In this document: positions 21,509-33,843 of the stretch, piece by piece
How positions within the stretch are numbered: position 1 is the first letter of the stretch
Layout: every line of letters starts with the position of its first letter
Assembly (NCBI GenBank): GCA_015499985.1
Contig: JAAAUF010000257.1
Span: 1 to 39,858, forward strand
From: Haplosporangium gracile
Taxonomy: Eukaryota; Mortierellomycota; Mortierellomycetes; Mortierellales; Mortierellaceae
Direction: 5' to 3'
Length of the DNA: 39,858 nucleotides
Notes under the pieces: generated by a model
Database searches by the model: none
What the model was told of the DNA's origin: nothing
The model's input: the letters and a program-made list of their open reading frames with translations, nothing else
Made by a program: the position numbers and the translations under genes

Positions 21509-22473
21509 ATGAAACGAGATTCGGGAGCCAAAAGGTTACGCTTGGATTCATTGGCGCTGTTTATTATACTCTTGGCTATCCTCACTGAATCAATCGTCGT
21601 CACTGGCGAGAGGAACGCACGGGATATTGACCCAGGTCAGGAGACTTTTCCCTTTGACTTTTCCTTACTCACATTTCTTCCAAACAATGCTCGTTGTTCC
21701 TTATGTCATTGCAGAGTTCTGGAAGGTGACATGCAGATCGGCAATCAAACTGACGCGCCGGTCGACAGAGTACAAGCTACATTCACATAACGTCCAATAT
21801 GGGATCAGATCTGCGCAGCAGTCCGTCCGTCACAGGGATGGATGTCAAAGACGACGTCAACTCACTCTGGTAAGGTACTCTCCAAACCAGCCAACAGCAA
21901 TGGCAGAATGTGTTTACATTTGCTTTTTTTCTTTTCTTTACAGGACCTTAGGTTCTCTGAGCTTTTCAACAAGACCATAAACTGACCCTTGGCTACATTA
22001 CTTCTAAATGCGTAATCCTGAGAGAGATGAACAAGGAATGTGAACGCATGGCCCGGATGGAATGCGGCCAAACCATCCGGCTCCGTCAAGTCCAAACAAA
22101 ACCGCCACCCCACAGCCCACGACGACCACCACTCGCCTTTATCACGGTTTCAAGAGATCAAGATATCAGTGCCTTTGATGGCCCCAGTGATGGTGATCAC
22201 TGGGTCATTGAGTGTCACTCAAACAACAACAACGAGAACAGGGATAAGGACAAGGATGAGCCATTGTTGCATTGGAAGAGAGTAGCACAGATCCGATTGC
22301 GCCACAAGAACACGGGTCTGTTTATGGGGACACGCAATGAACATATGTTCCAGCATCCCATCCCGGCACAGTTGGAGGTTGCGGGGTACCCTGGGAACAA
22401 TAAGCATGTGAGTGGTGAGTTTTTGATTTGGGTTGCTCAAGAGGGTATTTACTTTGCCGAAACACAAAGGTAA
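21509..22473 (+). pseudogene. SDF2: SDF2-like MIR-domain protein gene, reading frame broken by small indels
   Basis: SDF2 proteins are ER-lumen proteins with three MIR repeats that work with protein O-mannosyltransferases and chaperones. Exon 1 (21509-21635) encodes a signal peptide (LALFIILLAILTESIVV). Exon 2 from 21715 gives VTCRSAIKLTRRSTEYKLHSHNVQYG and QQSV. A four-base duplication (GTCC GTCC) at 21821-21832 then shifts frame to TGMDVKDDVNSLW. An 8-nt exon (21944-21951) plus an acceptor at 22023-22024 would link TL to EMNKECER and CGQTIRL. The second MIR repeat is again out of frame between about 22096 and 22165 (HSPLS in another frame), with DISAF back in the main frame. The third repeat to the stop at 22473 is intact (DHWVIEC, IRLRHKNTGLFMGT, AQEGIYFAE). 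Either a recent pseudogene or an indel-prone assembly; the family call is firmer than the state. Confidence 0.65.
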
Positions 22474-22614
22474 TAAAAAAGAAGAAACGGGGCATGTGTG
22501 AAGCATTGAAGAATAAAGGGAAAGCGATTCTCAAGGAAGTGAGAAAATTATAAATTGGTGGCGCAATCAAACAGCAGGCTTGATCTTCAGCCAAAGAATC
22601 GTGCGGAATCAAGG

Positions 22615-22620
22615 TTTATT
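22615..22620 (-). terminator. Candidate poly(A) signal of tubulin cofactor B
   Basis: TTTATT on the plus strand reads AATAAA on the minus strand, 73 bases past the TBCB stop. The SDF2-like gene converges from the other side, with AATAAA starting at 22472 overlapping its own stop codon. Confidence 0.45.
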
Positions 22621-22692
22621 TTATTATCCAGTTCGTAATATAGTCAGCTGACTTTTTTTTTTCAATGAGTTGTTGTCCGTTCCCTGGCTATT

Positions 22693-24576
22693 TTACATGT
22701 CCTCGTCAGAGAAGAGTTCCTCCTCGGGAAAGTCGCCGGTTTGGACCTTGTCGGGGCGGACAAAGGATCCGTACTTGGGCGGACAGGTGAAATAGCGGAC
22801 TCCCTGCATGCTGCCGTCGTTCTTGCCCAGTGGCTCATCGTACTGCACACCCACCCAAATTCCTGTCTGGAACTCGGTCAATCCTATTGTTTATGCCAAT
22901 TTCAACCAAAAAAGAAGAAGATGGCGTTGTTTAATACTTTGATCCTTACTGCTACTCTCTTTGCAAACATGCGGTAAAATCGATCATTAGCATCAAGAAA
23001 GAAAAAAAAAGAAAAGCTTACCGATGAAGCGAACGGTGCCACGTCGCTTGAGGGAAGCACCTCCAACATCGACCTCACAGCGATCGCCAATCTTGATGTT
23101 CTTGGCAGCGTCCTCAAAGCCGCGGTTCTGTGAAGCGACCGAGGAAGTGTCCGAGGCATTGTCATTGAAGCGACCGAGGTTGTTACGCTTCTTGAATGCC
23201 AGCACAGAGTCTATTGGGATTATTTTCGTAAAAAAAAAAAAGCGAGCGTGATAGCGAGTGGTAAGCCAATAGAAAAAAACGGCCAAATGTTCTCGTGCTG
23301 TCGAAGTGAAACGCGTAAAATTGAAGGTATCCTGGACATTGATGCATGGCGAACTGGTGATGAAGAAGATGAATGTGTTTGTTACCTGTTCTCTTTTCGT
23401 ACTCTTCGTCAGCCAGTTCGAACTTTTCTACGAGGGAAACATCGTTGTACTGTCCTTTGACGCGCGAGGGATTGCTGTCAATGACCTAGCATCGATATAA
23501 AACAGACAGGTATGCAAAAAAAAGTGTTAGACGAGTATGATGGTTTGGCAGCTGATTGACGCAGAAACAGAATAAGAAAGCAGGAAATCTATGCAAATAT
23601 ATAATAATCCTCCGCTTGTTTCGTGGCATACGTTATGAAAAAAGGGAGCGAAGGAGGGAAGAATCGGCTTACATGAATGGTCCAGTAGTTTTCGATCGGG
23701 AAAGCTCCCAGCATGGTTTCAGGGGCGTGACCCTCGAGGGACGTGACAAATGTGCCGTCATGGAAGAGTTGAAGTTGTTGAAATGAAGGACTAATTCCTG
23801 TGATCGGTTCAAGCTTGATCTACATTTTACAAAAGAAAAAGAAAGACATTTTGTTATTTCTTTGTCCGGTAAGAGTTGGATCAAAAAGAGGTGTTTCCCT
23901 TTTTTTTGTTTTCCTCTTTCCTTAACGCCGATTGAAGATTGAACATGTGAGCATGGAAAGGTCCATTGCAACGGTCACTAGCTTGTATCAAAAAGGAGGA
24001 TGAAAACAAGGAGAGGAAGGGGGGAGGGGTGAAAGGATAGAAGNNNNNNNNNNNNNNNNNNNNNNNNNNNNNNNNNNNNNNNNNNNNNNNNNNNNNNNNN
24101 NNNNNNNNNNNNNNNNNNNNNNNNNNNNNNNNNNNNNNNNNNNNNNNNNNNNNNNNNNNNNNNNNNNNNNNNNNNNNNNNNNNNNNNNNNNNNNNNNNNN
24201 NNNNNNNNNNNNNNNNNNNNNNNNNNNNNNNNNNNNNNNNNNNNNNNNNNNNNNNNNNNNNNNNNNNNNNNNNNNNNNNNNNNNNNNNNNNNNNNNNNNN
24301 NNNNNNNNNNNNNNNNNNNNNNNNNNNNNNNNNNNNNNNNNNNNNNNNNNNNNNNNNNNNNNNNNNNNNNNNNNNNNNNNNNNNNNNNNNNNNNNNNNNN
24401 NNNNNNNNNNNNNNNNNNNNNNNNNNNNNNNNNNNNNNNNNNNNNNNNNNNNNNNNNNNNNNNNNNNNNNNNNNNNNNNCAATATGTACCTTGATATTGT
24501 CGATGGTCGAGGCTTTGGAGAGTCTCAGCTCAGTCGAGTTGTTCTCGCTTGTCACGTAAACATTGAGGATGGACAT
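22693..24576 (-). CDS. TBCB: Tubulin-folding cofactor B (Alf1 type)
   Basis: Binds alpha-tubulin after chaperonin release and, with cofactor E, helps in heterodimer assembly and disassembly; cytosolic. Exons (minus): 24576-24490, 23819-23673, 23485-23386, 23210-23022, 22883-22693, all phases joining, 237 residues. The N-terminal ubiquitin-like fold starts [13 protein letters not shown] and continues through [18 protein letters not shown] middle coiled segment carries [15 protein letters not shown] and [11 protein letters not shown]. The C-terminal CAP-Gly domain (about 150-225) has [27 protein letters not shown] and the downstream [17 protein letters not shown]. The protein ends in acidic EELFSDEDM, like the EEY-type tails of the family. 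Intron 1 (24489-23820) contains the run of N, so an extra small exon there cannot be excluded, though the frame joins without one. Confidence 0.93.
24044..24479. other. Assembly gap (436 N)
   Basis: A run of 436 undetermined bases lies wholly inside intron 1 of TBCB. The left flank is purine-rich on the plus strand (GGAGGATGAAAACAAGGAGA type), so the missing piece may be low-complexity. No real protein can be read through it. Confidence 0.99.
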
Positions 24577-26277
24577 TGTTCTTTGGCTATATGAATGAAA
24601 GTATGAAATGTGAAGAGAAAGCGAGGAGTAACAAGTAGAATGTGTTTTAGCGAGAAGAGGATGATGTAGAAGAAGTGGATGAAGTGAGAGTTGCTGATGT
24701 CGATGGAATGGAACGTTGGTGATTCTCTTCTACTTTTTTTATCAGTGACAGCAGTCCTATTGAAGTCCGATGCTTTTTGCAGCGCATTTTTTTTGAATAA
24801 AAATAAAGATTTTCCCAGGTGTTGATAGTGTGGTGATCAACAAGCAACTAATGGTGGCAAAGAAGTTTTGTCGTTTTAAGACTAGCACCATTAATGACGA
24901 TGATGGCGAGATGACGGACCTGGGTGATTACTCACGGAGAGAGTGTGTAAGAAAGAGAGACAACGATAGAATAAGTGAGAGAGCAAGATGCAAAGGGGCA
25001 GGGATTGCTTCTCGCCCCATCAATCGTCATTTTGCAAGAGTGATTGCCGTAATTTTGGTGGCACACGCTTCTTTGGATGCATGCATTTCTGGATATGCCT
25101 TCTTCCCCACTGTTTTTTTTGTGGGCACCCTGTCAACCAAAAGAAAATAAACGTATAGCCCGAGTTTTTTTTGCTCATCTTTCTTCCTCTTCCTTCTCTT
25201 TCCCAACCTTTTTTGAGTTTACCCTTCTTTCTTTTCTTTCATTCCTTCACACTCCTTGTCACATCTCATTTCAACTCCACTCCTCTCAATCCCTCTTTTT
25301 TCTTTTTTTTCTTTCAATCTCGCTCTCACTAGTGTCACTTTCACTTTCTCTTTCACCTACCCTCCCACTTTCAACCGCCCTTTTTTCTTCTTCTTCAGCA
25401 CTCATTCACACCCGACTAGCAACAACAGCACAAGCAAACGAACAACTTGTGTCCGTCCACCTCAACCCACTGACAGACTGACACATCCAGCGACGCCGAC
25501 TGACACTCCGACCTCACTCTTTGTCGAACACGCCACGAAGTAACTGGCTGGACCAGGTGACCTTGACTTGACGCAAAACACTGACCACCTTGGACCCTGG
25601 AGTGGAAAGTAGGACGCAAAAAAAAGGCAAGGCTCTGTTCTCCACCGCATGGCATCCGGATTCTGAGCCGACTTCACTCGCTTTTCGCTCTGTTTGGGGT
25701 ATTTTTTTTCATTCTCAGCAGCATCTCATTGCCATCCACATTTTAATCGAGTGCTTCGTGTTCTCTTTTTCTTTTCTTTTCTTTTGGTCTCCTTCCTTCC
25801 TTCCTTCCTTCTTTGCTTATTGTCTCGTTCTTCCTCATCATTTTTTCTCTTTGTCCGTTCCTAACCTTCCTTTCCCTCGCTTGTTCGTTTTCGTTCATTT
25901 ATCCATTCATTCGTTCGTTCATTTAGTGCTATCCATCACACCCCCTAAAATACGATATATCTTTGTCGTAACCTTTTCTTGTCTTTACTTACCCTCACGA
26001 TCTCTTTCTCACTCTTCTCTCTATCGTCTTCTCCTGCCCGCACTCTACCCTACCCTGCCCTACCCTACTGCACCCCTATCAATAGTCCTCCTCCTTCTCA
26101 AGACCAAAAATACATCTCATACAACATATCACTGTGCACGCGTCGTCCTCTTTTCTTCTCTCTCCTCCTACATTTTTCATCTCCATCTTCCTTCTTTTTC
26201 TCTTCATTCACCCAGCTACATAACCAACATACATATCTCCCTCGCCTGATCCAGCAAGATCCCTTTACGGACCAGCT
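24577..26277. other. Divergent promoter region of TBCB and striatin, with long pyrimidine-rich leader
   Basis: The TBCB start and the striatin start point away from each other across 1.7 kb. From about 25150 to 26240 the plus strand is overwhelmingly C and T, with TTCC and TTCG tetranucleotide runs (25795-25812 and 25905-25920). Open frames over 25590-26422 encode Ser/Leu/Phe-rich low complexity and are judged non-coding. A small pentamer array of CTACC and CTGCC type lies at 26044-26068. Confidence 0.5.
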
Positions 26278-29200
26278 ATGCATCAATTCCAGCCGTTCGC
26301 TCCTCCCCAACCCCCTACCGCCGCTGAATATGCCTTCCCAAGTGTCCTCCAGTTCCTTCAATCAGAATGGCGTCGCTTCGAACGAGATAGGAATGAGTGG
26401 GACATTGAAAAGTCCGAGATGAAGGTAGCATACACGGCAATCGACTGACACACAGCATTCTTCTCTCTCTGGCTCGACAAGGAGTGTGTATGTCTTCCTG
26501 TCTCTTATTCGTCATGATTGCTAATTGGCAGCACCTTTTCGTCGCTCCCTCTCCTCGTTCTTCTTTTCCTTTTCATTCTTCTCCTGGCTCACCACTACCA
26601 CCGTCAAAAATAGGCGCGGATCGCGTTCTTGGAGGGCGAGAAACGCGGTGTCGACAACTCCAAGATTGACCTCATGAAGCGTGTTAAGATGCTCGAGTTT
26701 GCCTTGAGACAGGAGAGGTGAGGCCTTTGTGCTATCTTGCCGGAGGGCAAAGCATCGGTATTCGTGATATTGTAGATTATACCTCATGGTGGTGATGATG
26801 GCGGTAGTGCATGTTAGTTGTGTATGTTGGTTGGAACTTATTTCGTTATCATATGCTTTTTGCTCGAACCCTTCTTTTTTTCCTCCCCCTTTTCATACCG
26901 GTCTTTTCATTTCCCTGTCTTTTTTTATGACCATGCGACAACTGGCGTTGATGATAATGATCACATAACCCCCTCTCCATCTATCCGAGGGCGGTGTCAG
27001 CTGTGGTTATTTAGAGATGTGAAAAAAGGCACAATTAGAGAGAGAGAGAAAGAAAGAGAGAGAGAAAAGGTCGGATGTGGTTTGTTGACAGTTTAACAAC
27101 TACTGGATTTGTTTGTTGATCCATGTTTTTTTTGTTTGTGTTTTTGTTCTCATGATGCATCTTTTGTCAACATAGGAGCAAGTATGTCGAAGCCAAAGAT
27201 GACAACTCTATTGGAGTCTCTGCGCAAAGCCAACAGCCCCTAGCCCAGGGTGTCACCCGTAAGTGTTTTTCGCTTTTTTGTTGTTTATATGAAATAAGAA
27301 CACATGTGCCCAGGGGTAATAAGGAAATATGCCCTTACCAAGTCTGCTGATGTGAACACGATCGCGATCGTGATGAACAAGCGATAAAAGAGCATATATA
27401 CCCTCCGCATGCCATTGCAAGCAAAGGCTTAGATCTTAAATGTCATTAATGCCTTCGGCTGATTGTGCATTTGGTTGTCTGTGCCCGTATCTGTGGAATC
27501 TCCTTCATAGCCTCTCATGTGAACACCAAGACTCAGAACAGGATGTCAACCTATGGACAAAACATGACCCAAGTCAGCCCGACCTCCACAACTCCAGGAC
27601 TTGACCCTCTAGGAAGAGCCAAGAGCAGAGAGTTTCTAAGAATGTATGTCCGTCCTTGTGGACGCTGTCTCAATGACAACCTTTTTTTTTCTTCTCCAAT
27701 GCACGGTCCTATTATTGGTACAATGTGCGTGGCTCGCTCATCTGACCCATTCTATGTCATCACATATTCACACACTGGGTGTAGATGCCTGCAGGAAATT
27801 AGCTACTTGACTGCCTCCGTCCCACAATCAATTGCCTCGGCCATGCCCCCTGCGCCAACACGACTTGTCCGGAATGAATGTGACCGAAGAGCGGCTGCTG
27901 CTGCAGGTGGAAGAAACAGAAAGAGCGACTACTACCCTGCCACTCAAACAACATCGGCACCTCCCCCTCCTCTTAACCGAGCCAGCTCGGTTCCACTCTC
28001 AACACTCCAGTCCTTTGGTAAAGGCAAGCCCGCTGGGAACAGTCCTCCCGCTTCATTTGAAGACAAAGCAGAGGACGCAACCCTTCGTCAGTTTGTCGTG
28101 CCACAGAATGCTGCCCAACAGACCCCCAGCCGCAACACCAAGGGCTCCGATGAGTCAACACGGAGCGAGTCTATTGTTAAACCTGCATCTTTGATCACCA
28201 CGAACATGACCAAGCCCCCAACTGATAAAATGGATTCGGAGAAGGACTCATCGGACGATATGGACTCTATGGACGAAGACCCGGTGACGGTTGTGCATTC
28301 GCCACTGTCAGGAGACGACTGGCATGCCAAGCTCCAGCGAGCGGGACAACAGCTTGATCTTCAGAACAAATACAAGAAGGCCACCAAAGCCGAGGATGAC
28401 GTTCAACTGGTACGTTTCACTGTTGTTAAGCAGAATACTCTATGAGGCAAAAATGGCGTTTACTAACCTATATACCTACATTCATGCACAACTTTTAATA
28501 GGCCAAAGATGTTCAGGACAAGTTCAACATTTCACCGGAAAGATTGAACAAGATGGTGAAGGAATGGGACAAGACTAAGATCGACGGGGTGGGATCTCAA
28601 AGGTCCACGCGCAAGAAGAAAGCCAAGGATTCAGGTACACCTGATGTTACTTTTGCACAGGATGGACGCTTTGTTGAAAGTAGAGAGCGGAAATCTAATA
28701 GTGGGCGTCTCCACTTATTTTTCGATCCTGTAGCTTTGCTAGATGAACTTGCCAATCTAACTGTCAATGAGGTGGAGACTGACATGGGAACCAGAACAGG
28801 TGACGCCGCGAGTGACGAACCGGCACGCTGGCGGCCAAAGGTCACCCTTAGAAGGTACACTTGGAATGTACTGGACGTTAAATTTGACGCGTCCACGACA
28901 TATATCCGTTATGCAATGCTAATTATGTTGCAAATATCCAATTTCATGTAGACATATGGACACTGTCCGCTCCATTGCATTCCATCCGACCAAGAAGGCG
29001 ATTCTCTCAGGATCTGAGGATGGTACCATGAAGTTCTGGAATCTGGAAGCTGCACTGGGAGATTCAAGGAGGCCAGCCAGCAGCGAGCTTGATCCGATTC
29101 ACACCTACCGTGGCCATACCAAAGGAATCACAGCTGTTGCACTATCTACCGACCAAAACAAATGCTTCTCGGCCAGTCTCGATCGAACCGTCAGAGCTTA

Positions 29201-30294
29201 CGGACTTGTTCCTATGAACAAAGAGACATATGCTCGTCTTGGTAAGATTTCTGTAACATGGACTTTGTGCAATGGCAATCGCCTGCTATTGACATTGGCC
29301 CAGCTAGATCCTTACTTACTTTACGTCTGCTTGCTATGGATAGATCCGAGTTTGAATTTGTCGACGTTTGTTGGACACACAGATGCTGTGTGGGATATTC
29401 GTCTGTTCCCACTCTCGATCTCATCGTCACAATTGTTGGGCTCGATTTCTGCGGATGGAACTGTCAAGATTTGGGATACAGAGACTAAAGAGTCGCCGTT
29501 AAAATCGTCATGGAGCTATGATGGATCGGACGCCTCATCGGCGACAGCTTCAACGGGACCCAAACAACGTGCTATGCCGACTGGACTGGATTTTTGCCCG
29601 ACGGATTTGAAAAAGATGGTGGTCAGCTACTCCAACTCTGTCATCAAGCTGTTTGATATCGAAACTGGCAAGGACATCTTAACCTTCAAGAGCAACGAGA
29701 CCTATGGTAGGCACACAGTTCTAATATTTTGTAGCTCGAGGCGCCTCGGAGATGCCCTCATTGCGACCAACGCGTAATTTTACTGACCTTTTACTACTCC
29801 AATTGTAGATGGCACGACAGGCACGCAGATTAACAAGATCATTTGCCATCCTACGCTTCCAGTCGTCGTATCTGGACATGAAGATCGATACATTCGCTTC
29901 TTCGACCTGAAAAGTGGTAAGAATATGCACACACAGACTTGTAAATGACACGCGAATCCACCAATACATGTGAGCATATTTCTGACGGAATCGTTCTACG
30001 ATTTTTTTACAAACTTATCTAGGAGCATGTTCGTACTCAATGTTGACGCATTTGGATGCAGTCTCGTCTCTGGACATCGACCCTGCAGGATTGGTCCTCT
30101 GCTCGGGCGGACATGACGCCTCGGTTCGGTTGTGGGATATTGCTTCGACTCAGCGGACATGTCTGCAAGAGTTTACAGGACACCGACGAAAAGGGAACGA
30201 GGGTGTTTGCGCGGTCCAGTACCATCCCACCATGCCCGAGTTGCTTGCTACTGGCGGTGCCGACTCGCTTGTCAAGGTTTACACCAGAAGCTAA
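26278..30294 (+). CDS. STRN: Striatin, STRIPAK complex scaffold and PP2A B''' subunit
   Basis: Striatin homologues (fungal PRO11/Far8) scaffold PP2A with kinases at ER, nuclear envelope and cell fusion sites. Exons: 26278-26424, 26614-26717, 27176-27258, 27511-27643, 27785-28409, 28502-28854, 28952-29241, 29344-29706, 29809-29916, 30023-30294; phases all join, 825 residues. N-terminal caveolin-binding and coiled-coil block: FPSVLQFLQSEWRRFERDR, then ARIAFLEGEKRG and MKRVKMLEFALRQER (about 22-84). A second conserved helix, GRAKSREFLRICLQEISYL, spans two exons near 145-162. A 300-residue disordered, Ser/Asp-rich linker follows. The WD40 propeller runs from about 472: WRPKVTLRRHMDTVRSIAFHP, FVGHTDAVWDIR, SADGTVKIWDT, HEDRYIRFFDL, GGHDASVRLWDI, ending ATGGADSLVKVYTRS. 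The start at 26278 matches where family members begin. Confidence 0.96.
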
Positions 30295-33200
30295 AGAATC
30301 TTGCTAGTAGCTTGCAAATGGCGCACGGCGCATGGCATACCTGGCATACCTTTGCTCTTGATGAGCAATTACTACATATCCCCCTCCACTCGCACTGTTG
30401 CGGTGATCGCATACCATTGCCTTTTCTCTGTCTCATATCATAGCATTTCCACACATAGCATTGCAAAGTAAAAGTTTTTTCTTTTGTCAAATTTGCTATT
30501 CGTCTTAGTTGCTGCATTTTCCATCTTTCAAGTAACGCGTTAAACACCCTCTCTGCCGTGTCAGAAACCCCTTTTTACCGCGTCAGAGACTTTTCTACCA
30601 TTTCCGAAACCTCGGCTGGGTATAGTTAGGCCCAAATACACCCGATTTGAAACCGTATCGACGATGGGAATGTGAGTTGATGACACTGCAGGGTCGCGAC
30701 AGAGCGATTTTGTTGTCAGTTATAGACAATTTGCTTAGCAATATACTCATAAATGACAAGGTCTAACCAAATATATCAATCCGTAGTGACTACTGGATAA
30801 CAGAGCCATTGACGTCCCTGTGATGTTCACAAAACCCCACTCGGCACCCAATTTTGACCCATTTTGTATTTTTTTTTAAAAAATCGCATCCATCGCGTCA
30901 AAAAAACATATATCCCAAAAACATCGTGATGATGAAATATTACAAAACGTATCAAAATAGATGTCTTTTTTACTTTCCTCCCCTTTTCAGCTCTAAATAA
31001 TGAGGAAAGAAAGGAGGAAGGAGGGAGAAGGAAGAAGGGAGAGTGTGAGAAAGAGAGAAACAAGAGGGACGAAAGAGGAAGGGGAAGGGAGGGACGGCGG
31101 CATCGAAAATTTAGAAAGTAAGGTCATGATACGTAATACAATGGGTTATTCCTTTGCTTTGTTAGAGTCCACTTTTTTTCAATTGTCCTTTGAAGTGTAC
31201 ATGAAACGAAGGAAAGAGAAAGAGTTAAAGGTGGATCTGACTTGGAATGAGTATTACACGGTGAATCAGGACGAAGCAAGAGCGTACACGGTGAAAGTGA
31301 AATGAGGAAGAGGAGAGAAATATGTCTTGAACAAAGAGAGCGTAAAAAAAAAAGGCTCGGCTTTGAAAGGTGTCGAGGGGCAAGTCGTGAGAATTGGACG
31401 TGAATTTTCTGGAGATAATAATGGCGCCAAGAGATTGAAAAAGTAAATCGTTTAGAAGACTTTCTCCTTCCTTGCGTTCATCCCAATGTCTGCGCGTCGC
31501 GTTTATCCTTCTAAGTAACTTAGTTCGCTGGACAATTTTTAAGAAAGAGCTGAAAATTATAGAAAACCACGGGCAGGGCATGATTTTGGTCATCCCTAAC
31601 ACATATGTCCTTTCCTCTATTCAGATATATCTGTCTGGAACTTGTAATTAGTAACCTAAATTCCTCATTTTATGACTGGGACAGAAGTATATAAAAAATC
31701 TCGGTTCGACTTTCAACTCTTTCTAACTTCTGCGGCATCCTTTTGCCCCCTCCATGAGATCACGCCGGGCATTCCTTTCGCTGTTCGCTGCGTCATTTTC
31801 TCCTATGAGGAAATAAGATGCCCATACCTCACATTCAGGTGCCCGCCTTCCTATATTTTTGGGCTGAGTACATCCAAGCTGACAACCCATCGAGATACAA
31901 AGCCCTTTATCCGCCTTTTTCCTTCGTGAGACGCCCTCAAAATGTTGCGAGAATAAACCATTTATCTCTCATCGCGGGCCAGGGCGTGTTGGTGTTGACG
32001 TCCGGCGGCTTGACCAAGCATAGATAGATGCCATCACCAAAAAATACCGCTGTTGAAAACAAATGCTGACCGAAGTTAGCCGCAGTGCGCCTATTTGCTA
32101 AGGATGACAGTTGTGCTCTGCGGCGCCAGCTCTCGAAGAATGATGATGATGGACTTTTTGATCGATATTTTTTAAGTTGCTTTAGCCCAGATGGAAAAGA
32201 CGAAGAAAAAAAAAGGCTGCATTGCTGTTTTAATAAAGAGCTTGAAGTCGTCAAAAGGTTTTTGATGTTGACCATATTAGTCCGGGAAGGATGTGAGCTG
32301 CTGTTGGTTCAGTTGAGAAATATATAAGGAGGAAAGTCGCTTTTCAGATGTATTTCGTCGATAACATGCTGGGTCAAGTTTTTATATTTGGCTTGAAGAA
32401 AATGAATACCCGGCGAGCGTAAAAGGTGATTAAAGCAGCAATACATTACAACACCTTGGTACAAGGTATATGCGTGATTTAAGGTGATTAACAAGGAAGA
32501 GACCATCCTGCGGCCAAACTCATATTGAAAGGAGCAGCAAGCTTGCAAAGAATGTGTTTGCAAAATTAAAGTTTTCCTTTTACCCGCTTTTTTGCGAGAG
32601 ACAGGGCTGAGTAAAAAAGGTGTCACTCTCTTTCCTCCTTTTTGGTCTGAACCTTTTCTAACACAAACACGAACTTTTTTCAATCGCCGCGAAAAAACAA
32701 ACAAAACAAAACAAGTAAGATAGATTCGTTGTCCTCTTTGCCACTCCTCTTGGCCATAGTCCATTTCACGATGCCTTCGCTCTAACTCCTGTATGCGTGG
32801 TTGCTGTAGTGTTAGAAGAGACATGTATAAAAATGTAGCTACGCCTCCGGTAAACAGAAGTTAGGCTAAGTGAAGCGAGATGAGAGATGTGACAAGAAGG
32901 GGAAAAGTGAGAAAGATGAGTTGACTGAAGGCAACGCCCCGTCTTTCTGTCATACAGGAGTCACGCATCGCACGAGCTGTGTTTTTGTTGTTTATCTTCA
33001 CCAACTTGTTTTTTTGGTTGCTTTCGATGAAGAAAAGGAAAAAGGAAAAGGAAAAAGTGACCATGGCCAAGTTAAGGCGACGTGAAAAACAACGACCAAA
33101 GACAAAGACAAAGACAAAGATAAAGCAAAGAGGGATAGATGGCCAAAGATGGAGAATAAATAAAAAAAATAGATGCTCTCAGGTCCCTTTTGGGTGGTTG

Positions 33201-33843
33201 TTTGCACCTGCTTGCCACACGCAAGCACTAAAACAAGAGAAAACTGATCGGTTCGAGGGAAAGGGCGATGCGAATGTATGAGAGCCGTCTGTGTATCAAG
33301 GGCCCATGGCCAAATGAATGTTTTATGACCCGATCCTAAAATGTGAACAGATGGATGCTATCGAGTATTCAGCGCTGGACCTCAATTCAATGGGCTTGCA
33401 TGGCCCCCATGCGCATTATGTCTGTTCGTCAAACGACAGGCGATGGTTGGAGGTGGCAACAAAGCATGCGTTCTACTTGGACGACCAAAATAAACAAAAC
33501 AGGAACTTTTTTTTTTTTTTTCGCGTGTGCGATGATTAAGCAATAAAAACAGCGGTCTTCCCACCTCACGTTTCTCTTCTTTCTTTTTTTCTGTTTCTTT
33601 TTTTCTTCTTCACTCTCACTTTTCACTTTCCCTACCCTTCGCTCTTCAATCCTTTGGACGTTTGATCTTTCCAAATCTCCTCCCAGCACTCATTTAACTC
33701 ACGTCCATCGTAGCTTGTACCTGGAAAATCGAATTCACCTGTTTCACATTCATCAATCACCCATCCTGCAGGAACACACCCACCCACATACCACAAACGA
33801 TAACAGACTCGGCCTCAAGAAAGCAAAGAAAACATCAATCAAC
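30295..33843. other. 3.5-kb gene-poor interval
   Basis: The longest stretch without a supported gene. It starts with the striatin 3' flank, then mixed A/T-rich sequence with many homopolymers, a purine-rich block at 31000-31100, A/G-rich 33030-33130 with short AAAGAC repeats, and a pyrimidine-rich leader from about 33560 before the next gene. Faint coding-like traces are at 31818-32024 (+) and 32309-32824 (-); neither has a recognised domain or intron pattern. They could be remnants of mobile DNA or chance. No terminal repeats were found by eye. Confidence 0.45.

Noticed and set aside
23881..24576. 231-codon minus-strand frame crossing the N run
   Set aside because: Only its first 29 codons are real (TBCB exon 1); the rest is N plus intron.
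26044..26068. CTACCCTACCCTGCCC repeat resembling telomeric sequence
   Set aside because: The pentamer differs from TTAGGG/CCCTAA, is only a few units long and sits in a promoter; treated as a simple repeat.
30295..33843. Search for tRNA genes and inverted terminal repeats
   Set aside because: GGTTCGA-like matches (31692, 33250) lack a partner A box or cloverleaf, and no paired terminal repeats were found by eye.
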